Shown: in pieces, positions 26,755 through 35,547 of the stretch
Numbering within the stretch: position 1 is the first letter of the stretch
Layout: the number at the start of each line of letters is the position of its first letter
NCBI GenBank assembly: GCA_947494995.1
Contig: CANLWY010000004.1
Coordinates: 210,352 to 274,351, forward strand
Reading direction: 5' to 3'
DNA from: an uncultured Campylobacterales bacterium
Lineage (GTDB): Bacteria; Campylobacterota; Campylobacteria; Campylobacterales; Arcobacteraceae
DNA: 64,000 nucleotides
Translations under genes and position numbers: made by a program
The notes under the pieces: generated by a model
Database searches by the model: none
Told to the model about the DNA's origin: nothing
What the model saw: only the letters and a program-made list of their open reading frames with translations

Positions 26755-27340
26755 GGAAGATATCAACAAGTTTATCTTCTGTAACTTCTTCTTGTAGAAT
26801 AGGGTAAATACCTTTTGCAATTAATGAAATCTTTAAATCATAATCTATATCTTCAATTAAAAAGTAGTTTGTAGCATAATCATACATAACTTCTGGAAGA
26901 ATATTACATGGAGCTTCATCTTTATTTGAGTAGACTGGATTATTTATACAGTTAGAAGATTTTAATTTATAATCTTTGATAAAGAATATCCATATATATT
27001 TTGCTTCTGCTCCTGCATAATCAAGTTCTGTATTACTGTTTGAACATATTGCTACATGAAATTCATTTTTAATTTCATGCACTTTTATATTACTACCTGT
27101 AATTAAAGCTAAAGATATTTTTTTTCTAGCACTCTTAATAATTCTTGCAAATGTTGCTCTTGATACATTCATTTTTTTTGCAGCATCTTCTTGATACATA
27201 CAAAATGAATCCATAAGATGAATTGCTTCTAGTTCTTCATGAAGTAAAATAACGTCCTGTTTTGCAGTTATGTCTTTTGGTCCAAAGTACTTTGATACAG
27301 GTTTTAATTCAAGTTTTCTCTGCAATTTTTCTCTTGCCAT
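26750..27340 (-). CDS. DUF134 helix-turn-helix protein with NifX/NifB-like C-terminal domain
   Basis: 196 residues. The N-terminal half matches DUF134: basic start MAREKLQRKLELKP, then HEELEAIHLMDSFCMYQEDAAKKMNVSRATFARIIKSARKKI, a sigma-factor-like helix-turn-helix. The C-terminal part (from about residue 105, FHVAICSNSNTELDYAGAEAKYIWIFFI) resembles the dinitrogenase iron-molybdenum cofactor family, which binds metal clusters. A DNA-binding regulator responding to a metal or Fe-S/Mo species is inferred. It is divergent from a NifX-like gene across a 375-nt structured region, which likely contains its operator. Confidence 0.75.
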   Translation of the reverse strand: MAREKLQRKLELKPVSKYFGPKDITAKQDVILLHEELEAIHLMDSFCMYQEDAAKKMNVSRATFARIIKSARKKISLALITGSNIKVHEIKNEFHVAICSNSNTELDYAGAEAKYIWIFFIKDYKLKSSNCINNPVYSNKDEAPCNILPEVMYDYATNYFLIEDIDYDLKISLIAKGIYPILQEEVTEDKLVDIFQ

Positions 27341-27395
27341 ATATAACCTTCTGAATAGTATATTAAAATTTTATCACACTTTACTTGAAGTATAC

Positions 27396-27440
27396 TTGAC
27401 ATATGTCCAGAAAATTGATACAATTCTGGCATATGTTCAA
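27396..27440 (+). promoter_or_regulatory. Promoter inside an extended dyad, probable operator
   Basis: TTGACA (27396-27401) and TACAAT (27419-27424) are 17 bp apart, a near-ideal sigma-70 promoter reading toward the NifX-like gene. The same bases form an imperfect dyad: TTGACATATGTCCAG (27396-27410) faces CTGGCATATGTTCAA (27426-27440), and AATTG-ATA-CAATT lies at the centre. A repressor bound here would block the promoter; the divergent DUF134 protein is the obvious candidate. Confidence 0.6.
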
Positions 27441-27715
27441 AAGCAGTAATTAGTTTGACTTTTTAATTACTCCATATATACTTGTACAATATAAAATGTG
27501 ATCTTCTTGATGGTAACCTTTTGGTTTCCGTTATTGTACAACGTATAGATTAAATTAGCTTTAATGGAATATATTTTCAAACATCAGTTGGTTAGGATTA
27601 ATTATAATTGTCTTTTCCCTAGTCATTACTTTTTTTCACTCATCCTAACTAGAGGCTGATGTTTTAGACTTGCTTGAAATTAAAAACATAACACTTTAAT
27701 AGAAAAGGAGCAACT
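27441..27715 (+). other. Long structured leader or small RNA before the NifX-like gene
   Basis: No gene is seen in this stretch. Three stems are visible on the plus strand. (a) TTGTACAATA (27482-27491) with TATTGTACAA (27532-27541), enclosing GGTAACC-TTTT-GGTTTCC. (b) ATTAAA with TTTAAT near 27549-27565. (c) AAACATCAG (27579-27587) with CTGATGTTT (27656-27664), and inside it GTTAGGAT (27591-27598) with ATCCTAAC (27642-27649). AAAGGAG precedes the ATG at 27716. It resembles a riboswitch-like 5' UTR or a leader-encoded small RNA, but I match it to no known class. Confidence 0.5.
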
Positions 27716-28054
27716 ATGGTTCGAATAGTATTCCCTACAAATGACAAGATGAGTTATATTTCCTCTGTTGAGACTACATTTGATGATGCCAAGTATCTTA
27801 CTATTTTAAATGTAAGAGGACAAAATATAACAGCAGTTGAAACAATCGAAAATCCACATATTCATTCAAGAGATGGAATTCTAAAAGTTTGTAAAGAGAA
27901 TAAATTTGGTGTTTTAATATCTCCAAATGGAAATTGTTTACCTCTTAAGAAATTACAAAAAAATGGAGTTTCTGTTTATAAAGCAGAAAATAAGAAGATG
28001 GTTTTACACACATTTAGTGATTTTGTACAGGATAAACTACACAAAGTTAGTTAA
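27716..28054 (+). CDS. NifX/NifB-like (dinitrogenase cofactor family) protein
   Basis: 112 residues: MVRIVFPTNDKMSYISSVETTFDDAKYLTIL then HSRDGILKVCKENKFGVLIS, a pattern of the small NifX/NafY/MTH1175-like fold. Such proteins bind Fe-S or FeMo precursor clusters or act in poorly known metal handling. No nitrogenase genes are in the window, so a role in nitrogen fixation is not implied. It lies opposite the DUF134 gene, whose C-terminal domain is of the same family, and is preceded by a strong promoter and a long structured leader. Confidence 0.7.
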   Translation: MVRIVFPTNDKMSYISSVETTFDDAKYLTILNVRGQNITAVETIENPHIHSRDGILKVCKENKFGVLISPNGNCLPLKKLQKNGVSVYKAENKKMVLHTFSDFVQDKLHKVS

Positions 28055-28059
28055 GAAAA

Positions 28060-28080
28060 AAGCGGAGTATAACTCCGCTT
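28060..28080 (+). terminator. Hairpin after the NifX-like gene
   Basis: AAGCGGAGT (28060-28068) and ACTCCGCTT (28072-28080), a perfect 9-bp GC-rich stem with a 3-nt loop, shortly after the stop. The T-tract is weak. Confidence 0.6.
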
Positions 28081-28139
28081 GTATCCTTTCAACTTGACCA
28101 AAGTAAAGGACAGGTGAATCTTACAAAAAAAACCTTTAA

Positions 28140-29213
28140 TTAATTATAAACTTTTTTAACATTTTCAATTTTACTGCTCATATTTAATAAAGCCATATCT
28201 GCAAGAACTAAAGCCATCATTGATTCTGCTACAACAGAACCTCTAATTGCTACACAAGGATCGTGTCTACCTTTTAGTTCACACTCTACTTCTTCATTAT
28301 TAATATCAACTGTTTCTTGTTTTATGAAGATTGATGGTGTTGGTTTAAAGTAAATTTTTACATTTATATCTGAACCATTACTTATTCCTCCAAGCATACC
28401 ACCACTATGATTTGTTTTAAAACCATTGCTTCTTATTTCATCATTATTTTCAAAACCTTTTAATGAAGAAGATTCTAATCCATCACCAATTTCAACACCT
28501 TTTACGGCATTTATACTCATCATAGCATTTGCAATTTGAGAATCTAGTTTAAAGTAAAGTGGCTCACCAAGTCCTGCTGGACAGTTTTGTACATTTACAA
28601 GGGCAACTCCACCAACAGAATTGTGCTCTTTTTTAGCTGCTAAAATTGCATCTTTTTGAAACTCTTCTTTATCTTTATCAAGTGCAAAAATTTCAGACTC
28701 TTTTGCAAATTTAAAGTCTGCTTTACTACTTTTAATTCCATCTATTTCACAAATTCCACTTTGAATTTCAATTCCAAGTTCATTTAACATAAGTTTTGCA
28801 ATAGCTCCAGCGGCAACTCTTGCTGCTGTTTCTCTTGCACTTGATCTTCCCCCACCTCTATAGTCTCTTACCCCATATTTATGGAAATATGTATAGTCCG
28901 CATGTCCGGGTCTAAAAAGATCTTTTACATTTGTATAGTCTTTGCTTTTTTGATTTTCATTAAAAATTACCATTGAAATTGGAGTACCTGTTGAGACTCC
29001 TTCAAAAATACCACTTAAAATTTCAACTTTGTCGCCTTCTTTTCTTGGTGTGGCATACTTATTTTGTCCAGGTTTTCTTCTATTCATTTCACTTTGAATA
29101 AATTCTTCATCAATTTTTATACCTGCAGGAACACCATCAACAATACAACCTAGCGCTTTCCCATGGCTTTCTCCAAAAGTTGTAAATCTAAATCTATGCC
29201 CAAAGCTATTCAT
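28140..29213 (-). CDS. aroC: Chorismate synthase
   Basis: 357 residues. The start [31 protein letters not shown] is the family signature; [33 protein letters not shown] is the second, and RGRHDP-like [10 protein letters not shown] the third. It converts EPSP to chorismate with reduced FMN as cofactor, the last common step of aromatic amino acid synthesis. It overlaps the rnc stop by one base, so the two are cotranscribed. Confidence 0.97.
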   Translation of the reverse strand: MNSFGHRFRFTTFGESHGKALGCIVDGVPAGIKIDEEFIQSEMNRRKPGQNKYATPRKEGDKVEILSGIFEGVSTGTPISMVIFNENQKSKDYTNVKDLFRPGHADYTYFHKYGVRDYRGGGRSSARETAARVAAGAIAKLMLNELGIEIQSGICEIDGIKSSKADFKFAKESEIFALDKDKEEFQKDAILAAKKEHNSVGGVALVNVQNCPAGLGEPLYFKLDSQIANAMMSINAVKGVEIGDGLESSSLKGFENNDEIRSNGFKTNHSGGMLGGISNGSDINVKIYFKPTPSIFIKQETVDINNEEVECELKGRHDPCVAIRGSVVAESMMALVLADMALLNMSSKIENVKKVYN

Positions 29214-29890
29214 TATTTTCCCTCTTGTAATTTATCAATTGCTATTTTTGCAACTGCTTGTTGTGCTAATTTTTTACTTTTTCCAATAGCTTTTCCATAA
29301 GTTTTCCCATCAATCCAAATTGATACTTCAAACTCTTTTTTGTGGTCTGGTCCATATGAACCTTCAATTTTATATTCTGGTATTGTTCCAAATTCTGCTT
29401 GTGTTATTTCTTGTAAAGCTGTTTTATAATCACTAAATAGTACGTCTAAGTTAATTTTGTCATAAGACTCTTCTAGTAGTTTTAAAATAATAGGTTTAAG
29501 TGTCTCTAATCCTGACTCTAAATAAACAGCTCCCATGATTGCTTCAAAAGCATCAGATAAAATAGAGGCTTTTGTTCTGCCTTTATTTCTTTCTTCTGCA
29601 TTTGAGATAAAGATATAGTCACCAAGTTTTATCTCGTTTGCTAACTTTGTAAATCCTGTTTCATTTACTAAAGAGGCTCTAATTTTTGATAAGTCTCCTT
29701 CATTTGATTCAGGAAATTTTTTAAATAGATACTCTCCTACAATTAAGTTTAAAACAGCATCTCCTAAAAACTCTAACCTTTCATTGTTATAAGGCTTCTT
29801 ATAACTTTTATGGGTAAGTGCTTCGATTATCAGATCTTTATTTTTAAACTGATAATCCAAACACTTTTCTAATTTTGAGTAATCACTCAT
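29213..29890 (-). CDS. rnc: Ribonuclease III
   Basis: 225 residues: N-terminal endonuclease domain with [22 protein letters not shown] (catalytic Glu and Asp) and [14 protein letters not shown] (second acidic pair), and a C-terminal double-stranded RNA-binding domain (about 155-222, ending [16 protein letters not shown]). It matures rRNA and cuts structured mRNAs. AAAGGAG lies upstream. Its placement after rnhA and before aroC is typical of Campylobacterota. Confidence 0.97.
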   Translation of the reverse strand: MSDYSKLEKCLDYQFKNKDLIIEALTHKSYKKPYNNERLEFLGDAVLNLIVGEYLFKKFPESNEGDLSKIRASLVNETGFTKLANEIKLGDYIFISNAEERNKGRTKASILSDAFEAIMGAVYLESGLETLKPIILKLLEESYDKINLDVLFSDYKTALQEITQAEFGTIPEYKIEGSYGPDHKKEFEVSIWIDGKTYGKAIGKSKKLAQQAVAKIAIDKLQEGK

Positions 29891-29917
29891 TTTATATTCT
29901 CCTTTTATTATTTTAAG

Positions 29918-30355
29918 TTACTTTCGTAAACTCTCTGCTTGAGTTCGTGCAAGTATATCACATCTTTCATTATGTTCATGCCCTGCGTGACCTTTTACCC
30001 AAGATGCATTTATTTTGTGCATTTTTGAAACTTCTATATACTCTTGCCAAAGTTCAACATTTTTTACTGGTTTTTTTCCTGCTGTTTTCCAGCCTTTTGC
30101 AACCCAACCATTGAGCCATTCATTAATTCCTTTTACAACATAGGTAGAATCAGAAATAATATTTACTGTACAAGGCTCTTTTAAAGCTTTAAGCCCTTCA
30201 ATTACCCCTTTTAATTCCATTTGATTATTTGTTGTATTCTCTTGAGGGCCACTTAATTCTTTTTCATGTCCATTATACTCTAGAATTGTTCCCCAACCAC
30301 CAGGTCCAGGGTTTCCTAAAGATGAACCATCACTGTAAAGATTGATTACTTTCAA
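29918..30355 (-). CDS. rnhA: Ribonuclease HI
   Basis: 145 residues from TTG 30355. Catalytic motif YSDGSSLGNPGPGGWG (first Asp), MELKGVIEGLKAL (Glu), ISDSTYVVKGI (second Asp) and the C-terminal GHAGHEHNERCDILAR (His and last Asp). Cuts RNA in RNA-DNA hybrids. Its start overlaps the end of the LapB-like gene by 26 nt, so coupled translation is likely. Confidence 0.95.
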   Translation of the reverse strand: MKVINLYSDGSSLGNPGPGGWGTILEYNGHEKELSGPQENTTNNQMELKGVIEGLKALKEPCTVNIISDSTYVVKGINEWLNGWVAKGWKTAGKKPVKNVELWQEYIEVSKMHKINASWVKGHAGHEHNERCDILARTQAESLRK

Positions 30356-31379
30356 CTAAAGCCTTTGTTAAATTATGTTTTACTTCTAAGGTTAAAATAG
30401 AGTGACAATGAGGACATCTTTTATCAAAAATCGGATGTATATGCTTACAAGAACTACAAATAAATTCAAAATCTATAGTTGCTGGAATTTTGTGGTCATG
30501 TTTATTTAATGCAATTAGAATATCAAAAACAAAATCATCACTATGTTCTAGTGTATTTAAATATCCTTTGGCATTATATAACTCATTTAAAAATTTGTTT
30601 TGAGTAACTTTATCAAAATCAATATCATCAAAGTTTAAGTACCACATTACATCCATAAACTTTTTAAAGTCAAATTCATTTATATTTTCCCAAAAAAGTT
30701 CTTTATTAAATTGTAAAAGAAAATCTGCCACAAGCCTTTGAATTTCAGGGTTCCTTTGAAAAAGGGTATACAGTTTTTCTGCTTTTTTTTCATATGATTC
30801 AATAGGATCACTTATAATTGCTAAGGTATTTACAAAAAGTCTATCTTTTTTTATATCTTCCCCAATTTCTTCTAATACATCTATAACTTCTGATGCACTT
30901 TGATAATCTTTTAGTTTTTCATTTATAATAAGTGTATGTTTTAAAGCTTTTATATTTCTTGGTGAAAATTTTAAAATTCTTAGGAAAATTTCACGTGATC
31001 TTTGCATAAAGCCACCTTTGAAATAAGTAGTTCCTAAAAGTTCAAGTAGTTCCTCTTTTTTTACTCTGTCTGTTACATGTTCAAGAAGGGTTAAGTATAC
31101 GGATATAGCTTTATTGTAGTTACCTTTATGAACAAAAGTAGAAGCCAGAAGAATGATTGAATCAAAAGGTAAATTGTAAGTTTTATATAGATGAACATAA
31201 TCTTCTTCTTTTAGTTTACCAATTTCAAATCTTCTTAAAAGCTTTTTATAGTCTCTTCTAGCGCGTCTTTCTTTATAAATTGAAAAAGAGTATGTAAGAA
31301 AAGAGATTACAAAAATAAGAGTGAAAAATACAATAACACCAAATAGTGGGTCTCTGTACTCTAAAATCAAACTGTCCAA
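30330..31379 (-). CDS. LapB-like TPR protein with C-terminal zinc ribbon
   Basis: 349 residues from TTG 31379, which follows AAGG at correct spacing; a longer frame extends into the dnaG region and is rejected. A single N-terminal membrane helix (about 14-32, GVIVFFTLIFVISFLTY) is followed by tetratricopeptide-type helical repeats and a C-terminal rubredoxin-like site with two CxxC pairs (CSSC and CPHC). This is the architecture of LapB/YciM, which recruits the protease FtsH to LpxC to balance lipopolysaccharide synthesis. Similarity in architecture is clear; identity of function is inferred. Confidence 0.75.
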   Translation of the reverse strand: MDSLILEYRDPLFGVIVFFTLIFVISFLTYSFSIYKERRARRDYKKLLRRFEIGKLKEEDYVHLYKTYNLPFDSIILLASTFVHKGNYNKAISVYLTLLEHVTDRVKKEELLELLGTTYFKGGFMQRSREIFLRILKFSPRNIKALKHTLIINEKLKDYQSASEVIDVLEEIGEDIKKDRLFVNTLAIISDPIESYEKKAEKLYTLFQRNPEIQRLVADFLLQFNKELFWENINEFDFKKFMDVMWYLNFDDIDFDKVTQNKFLNELYNAKGYLNTLEHSDDFVFDILIALNKHDHKIPATIDFEFICSSCKHIHPIFDKRCPHCHSILTLEVKHNLTKALVESNQSLQ

Positions 31380-31439
31380 ATAAAACCTTGTAAAGTAATT
31401 TAAGAAGATAATATAACATAATTTAGATATAATCCCCAA

Positions 31440-33077
31440 ATGATTACAAAAGAGTCTATAGAAAATCTTAAAAACCATCTGGATATTGTTGATGTTATAC
31501 AACAGTATATTGAATTGAAAAAAAGTGGAGCAAATTTTAAAGCTTGTTGTCCTTTTCATGGAGAAGACACTCCTTCTTTTGTAGTTAGTCCTGCTAAACA
31601 GATTTACCATTGTTTTGGGTGTGGAGCAGGTGGAAATAATGCTATTTCATTTGTTATGGAATATGAAAAACTTTCTTATCCTGAGGCAATTGAGAAGTTA
31701 GCTTCTATGTATAATTTTACTTTAGAATATGACAATAAAAATCAAAAGAAGCAAGATTTAAAGATTATAGAAGAAGTAAATAAATATTATCAAAAACTAT
31801 TTGTAAGTAATAATACTGCAAAAGAGTATATTCACACAAGAGGTATTTCTGAGTTTTCAATTGAAAAGTTTGAAATTGGTTATGCTCCAAGAAGTGAAGA
31901 TACAATTAATTTTTTAAAAAACAACTATTTTAATCTTGTAGAAGCAAAAGAACTTGGACTTATAGATACAGGTCATAATGGACTTTATTCAAGATTTATA
32001 GAAAGAATTACCTTTCCTATTTATTCTATGAGCGGCAAAATTGTAGGTTTTGGTGGAAGAACAATCACTGGACATAATGCAAAATATGTAAATTCACCAC
32101 AAACAAAAATATTTAATAAATCAAAACTCTTATATGGTTATAACATTGCAAAAGAGAATATATATAAAAGAAATAGAATTATAGTTACAGAGGGTTATCT
32201 TGATGTAATTATGCTTCATCAAGCAGGTTTTAATACTGCTGTTGCAACTTTAGGAACAGCTTTAACAAAAGAGCATTTACCTCTTTTAAGACGAGGTGAA
32301 CCAAAAGTTATAGTTGCTTATGATGGTGATAAAGCAGGTTTAAATGCTGCTTTTAAAGCTTCTGTTATGTTGTCACAAAGTGAATTTGAAGGCGGAGTTG
32401 TAATTTTTGGAGAAGGTAAGGATCCAGCAGATATGGTAAATGAAGGTAAAGTTGAAGAATTAAATAAAATATTTTCAAGTCCTACTTCATTTATCCCTTT
32501 TTCAATTGATTATATAATTTCAAAATATGATATAAGTGAACCTAGTTCAAAACAAAAAGCACTTTTAGAAGCAAATGATTATTTAAAATCTTTGGGAGTG
32601 ATTTATCAAGATGAATATAAAAGATATATTGCACAAAAATTAAATATACGAGAGAGTTTAGTTAAGGTTTCTAGTGATAATGTAAGAAAAAATGAAGTAA
32701 ATCTCTCAAAAATAGATATAGCTGAACTTTGTATTATAAAATCAATTTTAGAGAAGCCACAAAGATTAGATACTGTTTTGGATATTGTTGATGCTTCTAT
32801 GTTTGAGTATCACAGAGAGGAATTTGAACTATTATTAACGGACATAAGTAGTCATAGTTTAAATGGAATTCTTATAAATGAGAAGCTTGAAGTTTATGAT
32901 GATGAACGATTAAATAGTGAGCTTATTCTTTTATTACATAAATTTTATTCTAAGAAGTTAACTTCAATTAAATATGATGACAAATTAAATTTAAAAGAAA
33001 AAGGTTTACTTCTTAGAAAAGTACAAGATAGTTTAAGACAATTAAAATTAGGAAAGTTAGTAAGTTATAATTTATAA
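31440..33077 (+). CDS. dnaG: DNA primase
   Basis: 545 residues. CHC2 zinc-binding domain with CCPFHGEDTPSF and YHCFGCGAGG, the primase core with FGGRTI, and the Toprim domain with TEGYLDVIML and AYDGDKAG. The C-terminal helicase-binding region is shorter and diverged. It makes RNA primers at the replication fork. It is divergent from the LapB-like gene with only 60 nt between starts. Confidence 0.96.
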   Translation: MITKESIENLKNHLDIVDVIQQYIELKKSGANFKACCPFHGEDTPSFVVSPAKQIYHCFGCGAGGNNAISFVMEYEKLSYPEAIEKLASMYNFTLEYDNKNQKKQDLKIIEEVNKYYQKLFVSNNTAKEYIHTRGISEFSIEKFEIGYAPRSEDTINFLKNNYFNLVEAKELGLIDTGHNGLYSRFIERITFPIYSMSGKIVGFGGRTITGHNAKYVNSPQTKIFNKSKLLYGYNIAKENIYKRNRIIVTEGYLDVIMLHQAGFNTAVATLGTALTKEHLPLLRRGEPKVIVAYDGDKAGLNAAFKASVMLSQSEFEGGVVIFGEGKDPADMVNEGKVEELNKIFSSPTSFIPFSIDYIISKYDISEPSSKQKALLEANDYLKSLGVIYQDEYKRYIAQKLNIRESLVKVSSDNVRKNEVNLSKIDIAELCIIKSILEKPQRLDTVLDIVDASMFEYHREEFELLLTDISSHSLNGILINEKLEVYDDERLNSELILLLHKFYSKKLTSIKYDDKLNLKEKGLLLRKVQDSLRQLKLGKLVSYNL

Positions 33078-33120
33078 TTTTTTTTGTAAAATTCAAAAAA
33101 TTATGAAGAGGAAATATTCA

Positions 33121-33501
33121 ATGGAATTATTAGAAAGTAAAAATTTACCTGAAGCAATTGGACCATATTCACAAGCAGTTAGAGCAAATGGATTTATTTA
33201 TACATCGGCACAAATCCCTTTAACAGAGGATGGTCAAGTAGTAGAAAGAGATATAAAAAAGCAAACAAGACAAGTTTTATCAAATCTAAGAATACTTTTA
33301 CAAGATGCTAAAAGTTCAATGGATGCAGTTGTTAAAGTAAATATTTATTTAGAAGATATGGATGATTTTGGTGTTGTAAATGTACTTTTTGCAGAAGCTT
33401 TTGGAGAACATAAACCTGCAAGAACTACTATAGAGGCAAGTAAATTGCCAATGGGATCTATGGTAGTTATGGACGCAGTAGCATTTCCAAAAGATTACTA
33501 A
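33121..33501 (+). CDS. ridA: RidA family enamine/imine deaminase
   Basis: 126 residues from ATG 33121, with GAGGAAA upstream; an in-frame ATG at 33103 would add six residues. KNLPEAIGPYSQAVRANGFIYTSAQIPLTEDG and KPARTTIEASKLPMGSMVVMDAVA are the standard RidA signature, including the substrate-binding Arg. It hydrolyses reactive 2-aminoacrylate-type enamines produced by PLP enzymes. Confidence 0.95.
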   Translation: MELLESKNLPEAIGPYSQAVRANGFIYTSAQIPLTEDGQVVERDIKKQTRQVLSNLRILLQDAKSSMDAVVKVNIYLEDMDDFGVVNVLFAEAFGEHKPARTTIEASKLPMGSMVVMDAVAFPKDY

Positions 33502-33622
33502 GAATTAAAGGTTTCTTAAAATAAATTATTCGCTTAAAGAAAGTTTAAACTAATGTTGGATAGTATTTCGTCCCGTTAAATAAAATAGTTATAAAAAGAT
33601 TGATAAATTAGAGGATTGGAAT

Positions 33623-33940
33623 ATGTACGCAATTATTAAGTGTGGTGGTAAACAGTACAAAGTATCTGAGGGTGATATCTTAGATATTGATTATACTGGT
33701 AAAGCTGCTAAAGAAACTTTAGAAATCACTGACGTTTTAGCAATCAACGATGGTGAGTTAAAAACTGGTGATGCTGTTTCTTCTGCAAAAGTTGAAGCTG
33801 AAGTAGTATTAGATGGTACTGGTGTAAATAGAGATAAAAAAGTTATTATTTACAAAAAAAGAAGAAGAAAAGATTCTAAGTTAAAAAGAGGTTTCAGAAG
33901 AAGCTTCACTAAAGTTAGAATTACAAAAATCGCTGCATAA
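33623..33940 (+). CDS. rplU: Ribosomal protein bL21
   Basis: 105 residues beginning [14 protein letters not shown], with [19 protein letters not shown] near the C-terminus. Followed by rpmA 17 nt later, the usual rplU-rpmA pair. The 121-nt gap upstream has no gene and probably holds the promoter and an untranslated leader; I see no distinctive motif in it. Confidence 0.97.
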   Translation: MYAIIKCGGKQYKVSEGDILDIDYTGKAAKETLEITDVLAINDGELKTGDAVSSAKVEAEVVLDGTGVNRDKKVIIYKKRRRKDSKLKRGFRRSFTKVRITKIAA

Positions 33941-33957
33941 GTTTAAGGAGATAAAGT

Positions 33958-34212
33958 ATGGCTCACAAGAAAGGTCAAGGATCTACTCAGAATAATAGAG
34001 ATTCAGCTGGAAAAAGACTTGGTGTTAAAAAATTTGGTGGTGAAACAGTTAGAGCTGGAAATATCATCATTAGACAAAGAGGAACAAAAGTACACTGTGG
34101 AGAGAACGTAGGAATTGGAAAAGACCACACTATCTACGCACTAATTGACGGTGTTGTTAAATTTGAAGTAAAAGATAAACAAAGAAAAAAAGTATCTGTT
34201 TACGCTTCATAA
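33958..34212 (+). CDS. rpmA: Ribosomal protein bL27
   Basis: 84 residues, [29 protein letters not shown], the bL27 signature; the N-terminus already starts with MAHKK, so no N-terminal extension needing protease removal is seen. AAGGAG precedes the ATG. A terminator follows. Confidence 0.97.
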   Translation: MAHKKGQGSTQNNRDSAGKRLGVKKFGGETVRAGNIIIRQRGTKVHCGENVGIGKDHTIYALIDGVVKFEVKDKQRKKVSVYAS

Positions 34213-34235
34213 TTTTTAATTTAATTAAATATATT

Positions 34236-34269
34236 AAAGGGTGTAGTGCTTTTGCCTACACCCTTTTTT
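34236..34269 (+). terminator. Strong rho-independent terminator after rpmA
   Basis: AAAGGGTGTAG (34236-34246) and CTACACCCTTT (34256-34266), 11 bp, followed by a run of T. Confidence 0.88.
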
Positions 34270-34361
34270 CGTATAGTTACCAATAGTGAGAAATAAGAAT
34301 ATAATTTTTGATTATTGATAACTTTTTTGAAGCTTTATTCTTAAAGCTCTTTAGGTTTTTG

Positions 34362-34448
34362 CTTCTTTTTAATGGAATTTATTTCCATGGTAAAAAAGAA
34401 GACATAAATGAAATAGGTCCCTTTTTAAATGGGACATTTAAAAAGGAC
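34362..34448 (+). promoter_or_regulatory. Hairpin-rich obgE leader with masked Shine-Dalgarno
   Basis: Hairpin A: CTTCTTTTT (34362-34370) with AAAAAGAAG (34393-34401), containing ATGGAA-TTTAT-TTCCAT inside. Hairpin B: CCTTTTTAAAT (34420-34430) with ATTTAAAAAGG (34436-34446), loop GGGAC; the right arm is the Shine-Dalgarno of obgE (AAAAAGG before ATG 34453). A competing stem GTCCC (34417-34421) with GGGAC (34431-34435) cannot coexist with B and would free the site. The region 34270-34452 has no other gene. Confidence 0.55.
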
Positions 34449-34452
34449 TTAT

Positions 34453-35547
34453 ATGTTTGTAGATAGTGTAAAATTTACTGTTACATCTGGAAAAGGTGGA
34501 GCAGGTTGCGCCTCTTTTAGAAGAGAAAAGTTTGTTGTTAAAGGTGGACCAGATGGTGGTGATGGTGGAAAAGGTGGAGATGTTTACTTTTTAGTAGATA
34601 ATAACACAGATACATTATCATGGTATAAAGGACGTGCAGTATTAAAAGCAGATAATGGAAGACCAGGTGAAGGAAGAAATAAAACTGGGAAATCAGCACA
34701 AGCTACAGTTTTAGTTGTACCTCCAGGAACACAAGTTATTGATAATCAAACAGGTGAAGTTATATTAGACCTTTTAGAAGTAGGGCAAAAAGAGTTACTA
34801 CTTGAAGGTGGAAAAGGTGGTTTAGGAAATACTCACTTTAAAAATGCGAGTAATCAAAGACCAACTTATGCACAACCAGGACTTCCTGGACAAAGCTTAG
34901 AAATTAGACTTGAACTTAAACTTATCGCAGATGTTGGGTTAGTAGGTTATCCAAATGTAGGAAAGTCAACACTTATTTCAACAACATCAAATGCAGCTCC
35001 AGAGATTGCAAACTATGAGTTTACAACATTAACTCCAAAACTTGGAGTTGTTGAAGTTGGTGAATATAACTCTTTTGTTATGGCAGATATTCCAGGTATT
35101 ATTGACGGAGCAAGTGATGGTAGAGGACTTGGATTAGACTTTTTAAGACATATTGAAAGAACTAAAACACTTCTATTTATGATTGATATTGCAAATTATA
35201 GAGCTACAATTGATCAATATAATGTATTAAAAGAAGAAGTTAAGAAGTTCTCTTCTGAATTAAGTGGTAGAAATTTTGCAATTGCTTTAACAAAAACAGA
35301 TGCATATTATGGAGAAGATATTGAAGCTGATATCAAATCATTTATTGAAGAATTAGGACTTGAGGTTTCAGGTTCAAATGATTTTGGATTTGATAAGAAG
35401 CTTCCATATTTTGTGCAAGATTTAACATTTAATAGATTTGATGAAAATAAACCATTTTTTGTTTTACCAATTTCATCAGTAACTCATTTAAATACAAACT
35501 CTATTAGATATGCATTATATGAATTAATAGGACAAGACAAAAAATGA
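34453..35547 (+). CDS. obgE: GTPase Obg
   Basis: 364 residues from ATG 34453 (AAAAAGG upstream; longer start at 34429 rejected). Glycine-rich Obg fold at the N-terminus ([38 protein letters not shown]) and a G domain with [15 protein letters not shown] and TKTD. Involved in ribosome 50S assembly and stress response. Following rplU-rpmA is the conserved order. It overlaps proB by ATGA. Confidence 0.96.
   Translation: MFVDSVKFTVTSGKGGAGCASFRREKFVVKGGPDGGDGGKGGDVYFLVDNNTDTLSWYKGRAVLKADNGRPGEGRNKTGKSAQATVLVVPPGTQVIDNQTGEVILDLLEVGQKELLLEGGKGGLGNTHFKNASNQRPTYAQPGLPGQSLEIRLELKLIADVGLVGYPNVGKSTLISTTSNAAPEIANYEFTTLTPKLGVVEVGEYNSFVMADIPGIIDGASDGRGLGLDFLRHIERTKTLLFMIDIANYRATIDQYNVLKEEVKKFSSELSGRNFAIALTKTDAYYGEDIEADIKSFIEELGLEVSGSNDFGFDKKLPYFVQDLTFNRFDENKPFFVLPISSVTHLNTNSIRYALYELIGQDKK

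Noticed and set aside
31380..31610. N-terminal extension of the LapB-like protein into dnaG
   Set aside because: It overlaps dnaG and its divergent promoter, has no family similarity, and a TTG at 31379 with AAGG upstream gives the expected protein.
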